From assembly GCA_007135795.1 (NCBI GenBank), contig SLIE01000129.1, positions 1-8,326 of the forward strand: a DNA stretch of 8,326 bases. The letters are read 5' to 3'. Source of the DNA: Desulfobacterales bacterium (GTDB lineage Bacteria; Desulfobacterota; Desulfobacteria; Desulfobacterales; Desulfosalsimonadaceae). Below, one piece after another: positions 7,079 to 8,326 of the stretch. The position numbers were made by a program, and so were the translations under genes. Below the pieces are notes generated by a model. It made no database searches, was not told where the DNA came from, and saw only the letters and a program-made list of their open reading frames with translations. Position 1 is the first letter of the stretch, and every line of letters begins with the position of its first letter.

Positions 7079-7827
7079 CCAAAAACATAAACCTTACACT
7101 CAAGGTCTGGCGTCAGAACCGCTCCCGGCCAAAAGGGGGGTTTGAAATTTATAATGCAAAAGACATTTCAACGGATATGTCTTTTCTGGAAATGCTCGAT
7201 GTGGTTAACGAAAATCTGATCGTAGAAAAGAAAGAGCCCATCGCATTTGATCATGATTGCCGTGAAGGGATATGCGGGACATGCGGTGCGGTGGTCGACG
7301 GTCAGGCACACGGACCCCAAAAGGAAACCACCCTTTGTCAACTGCACATGCGGCACTTTAAAAACAATGAAACAATTGTGATTGAACCATGGCGGGCAAG
7401 GGCATTCCCCGTTGTAAAGGATCTGGTGGTGGACCGTGGCGCCCTGGATGAAATCATTGCGGCAGGAGGCTATATTTCGGCTAAAACCGGCGGTCCCCAA
7501 GATGCCAACAATATACTAATTGGAAAAGAAATAGCGGACGAAGCATTCAACGCGGCTGCCTGTATTGGTTGCGGCGCTTGCGTTGCCGCCTGCCCGAATG
7601 CTTCAGCCATGCTTTTTGTCGGGGCGAAGATATCACACCTGGGACTTCTGCCGCAAGGAAGGCCCGAGGCCAAAAAGCGGGTGATGAGCATGGTTCGGGC
7701 CATGGATCGTTTGGGTTTTGGCAACTGCTCGAACGAAACCGAGTGCGAAATACAGTGCCCGAAGGCGATTTCAATCAAGAATATCGCCCGGATGAACCGG
7801 GACTTTGTTAAAGCTTCCGTTTCATAA
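7075..7827 (+). CDS. sdhB: Succinate dehydrogenase/fumarate reductase iron-sulfur subunit
   Basis: This 250-residue protein carries electrons from the SdhA flavin to the SdhC haems through three iron-sulfur clusters. The N-terminal ferredoxin-like domain binds [2Fe-2S] with Cys62, Cys67, Cys70 ([11 protein letters not shown]) and Cys88. The C-terminal domain has [12 protein letters not shown] (163-174), giving Cys163, 166 and 169 for [4Fe-4S] and Cys173 for [3Fe-4S]. Then [14 protein letters not shown] supplies Cys218 and Cys224 for [3Fe-4S] and Cys228 for [4Fe-4S]. All expected cysteines are present. [17 protein letters not shown] near the end is typical of type B, with Ala where CPKGI is commoner. 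The start overlaps the sdhA stop by four bases, with GAGGAG (7063-7068) six bases upstream, so the subunits are co-translated. No clear terminator follows the stop. Confidence 0.97.
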   Translation: MTKNINLTLKVWRQNRSRPKGGFEIYNAKDISTDMSFLEMLDVVNENLIVEKKEPIAFDHDCREGICGTCGAVVDGQAHGPQKETTLCQLHMRHFKNNETIVIEPWRARAFPVVKDLVVDRGALDEIIAAGGYISAKTGGPQDANNILIGKEIADEAFNAAACIGCGACVAACPNASAMLFVGAKISHLGLLPQGRPEAKKRVMSMVRAMDRLGFGNCSNETECEIQCPKAISIKNIARMNRDFVKASVS

Positions 7828-7870
7828 GTCGTATTGCTTTAGTGCTTAATTCGTGTTAATCATTATCCGT

Positions 7871-7889
7871 TTAGCAGGCTGTTGAAAAA
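7871..7889. repeat. Insertion-sequence-end-like motif (GCAGGCTGTTGAAAAA)
   Basis: TTAGCAGGCTGTTGAAAAA begins 43 bases after the sdhB stop. From memory, near-identical words (or the reverse complement TTTTTCAACAGCCTGC) recur at the ends of several bacterial insertion sequences and as solitary copies in delta-proteobacterial genomes. No matching inverted end and no transposase is present, so at most this is a solo end or relic. Family assignment is not possible from this window. Confidence 0.35.
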
Positions 7890-7927
7890 TGCTTAAGGGA
7901 AGTAAGACGTGCGAGATGAAGTGATGC

Positions 7928-7984
7928 AGCAACGGCAATTCTGTAGTTTTCTACATTTTCAATGAATGTATGTTGCTATTGAAA
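7928..7984. promoter_or_regulatory. Overlapping inverted repeats in the leader of the small membrane protein gene
   Basis: AGCAAC (7928-7933) pairs with GTTGCT (7972-7977), enclosing a small hairpin TGTAG-TTTT-CTACA (7942-7955). Alternatively TTTCAAT (7957-7963) pairs with ATTGAAA (7978-7984), which would put GTTGCT in a loop. The long outer stem and the second hairpin cannot form together in one simple nested fold. The block ends 35 bases before the next ATG. It could act in a transcript end or an attenuator-like leader, or be a relic of a mobile element beginning near 7871. Confidence 0.25.
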
Positions 7985-8019
7985 GGATAATGACCAAAAC
8001 GGTTAGGATGGTAAGATAA

Positions 8020-8295
8020 ATGAATCAGATCAAATGGCTGGGAATATTCATGATGGCCGGCGGGCTGTGTATTCTGGGCTACCAGGGAATTGAATCGATT
8101 ATGGCTGAGGGTGCCCCCTTGCATAACTACACCCTGATCGACATATTCGGTAAGGATGTTTTTGCATGGCACAGTAGTATACCCGTCAACGCAATCGGAA
8201 ACGGGATTGATTATATCATCACCATGCCGACTTACGGGCTTCTGCTTATAGTGGGGGGGGTCTTCCTGATCATTAATGGTATTTTCGCAAAGTAA
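8020..8295 (+). CDS. Small two-helix membrane protein of unknown function
   Basis: A 91-residue protein I do not recognise. It has a short basic N-terminus (MNQIKW), a first hydrophobic helix at about 6-24 containing MMAGGLCILGYQG, a 40-residue polar/aromatic middle (DIFGKDVFAWHSSIP), and a second helix at about 70-89 (GLLLIVGGVFLIINGIF). The predicted topology is both ends in the cytoplasm and the middle outside. It has no cysteine pairs, haem motif or catalytic motif. A stop codon (TAA 8017-8019) directly precedes the ATG, so the protein is not longer. A weak AGGA lies 11 bases upstream. It is 192 bases after sdhB and may be separately expressed. The regular membrane-protein pattern and glycine-rich helices argue for a real gene. 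A role with the succinate:quinone oxidoreductase is possible but rests only on proximity. Confidence 0.7.
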   Translation: MNQIKWLGIFMMAGGLCILGYQGIESIMAEGAPLHNYTLIDIFGKDVFAWHSSIPVNAIGNGIDYIITMPTYGLLLIVGGVFLIINGIFAK

Positions 8296-8298
8296 AAA

Positions 8299-8326
8299 TG
8301 GGGACAGATCTATTTGCCTGTTCTAA
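8299..8326. repeat. Start of a GGGGACAGATCT-type dispersed repeat, cut by the window edge
   Basis: TGGGGACAGATCTATTT (8299-8315) begins three bases after the stop of the small membrane protein and contains the palindrome AGATCT (8306-8311). From memory, very similar words (and the reverse complement AAATAGATCTGTCCCC) occur repeatedly in proteobacterial intergenic regions, often beside REP-associated, IS200-like tyrosine transposase genes. Only one copy is present here and the rest is beyond the window, so this is a tentative call. Confidence 0.35.

Noticed and set aside
1752..8011. GGTTAGGATGG occurs at 1752-1762 and 8001-8011
   Set aside because: An 11-base match between two places is expected several times by chance in a window this long, and the flanks differ.
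1..8326. CRISPR arrays, rRNA, tRNA genes, complete transposons
   Set aside because: No regularly spaced repeats, no RNA gene signatures and no transposase frames were seen on either strand.

Overview
The window is a run of central carbon metabolism genes, all on the plus strand. In order they are a 5'-truncated biotin-carrying carboxyltransferase (pyruvate carboxylase subunit B / oxaloacetate decarboxylase alpha type), sucC, sucD, sdhC, sdhA, sdhB and a small two-helix membrane protein. Three features point to an anaerobic or menaquinone-using bacterium: a five-helix di-haem cytochrome b SdhC, the long type-B flavoprotein, and gene order C-A-B. Together with the carboxyltransferase style this fits a sulfate-reducing or syntrophic Desulfobacterota (former Deltaproteobacteria). 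That placement is inference from protein style; no rRNA or other marker is present.

Layout: 1-1347 is the carboxyltransferase plus biotin carrier, entered at its metal-binding HxH motif. 1348-1985 is a 638-base gap holding a perfect 26-bp palindrome, a bulged inverted repeat and a plausible sucC promoter. 1986-3146 is sucC. 3147-3472 is an unusually long sucC-sucD spacer with inverted repeats and a short direct repeat. 3473-7827 is a tight sucD-sdhC-sdhA-sdhB block: the sucD-sdhC gap contains a 14-bp palindrome, the sdhC-sdhA gap contains a hairpin, and sdhA and sdhB overlap by 4 bp. 7828-8019 holds an insertion-sequence-end-like motif and overlapping inverted repeats. 8020-8295 is the small membrane protein. 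8296-8326 starts a repeat-like sequence that runs off the window.

Together the enzymes interconvert pyruvate/oxaloacetate, succinyl-CoA, succinate and fumarate. Succinyl-CoA synthetase makes or uses ATP, and the di-haem succinate:quinone oxidoreductase couples succinate/fumarate to the menaquinone pool at the membrane. This is part of an anaerobic TCA cycle, oxidative or reductive. It also matches the pyruvate-to-succinyl-CoA arm of the methylmalonyl-CoA (propionate) pathway. The genes for malate dehydrogenase, fumarase and methylmalonyl-CoA mutase are not in the window.

No wholly new system is visible. All recognised enzymes are intact apart from the cut at base 1. The least explained material is the intergenic DNA and the small membrane protein with its repeat-like flanks.
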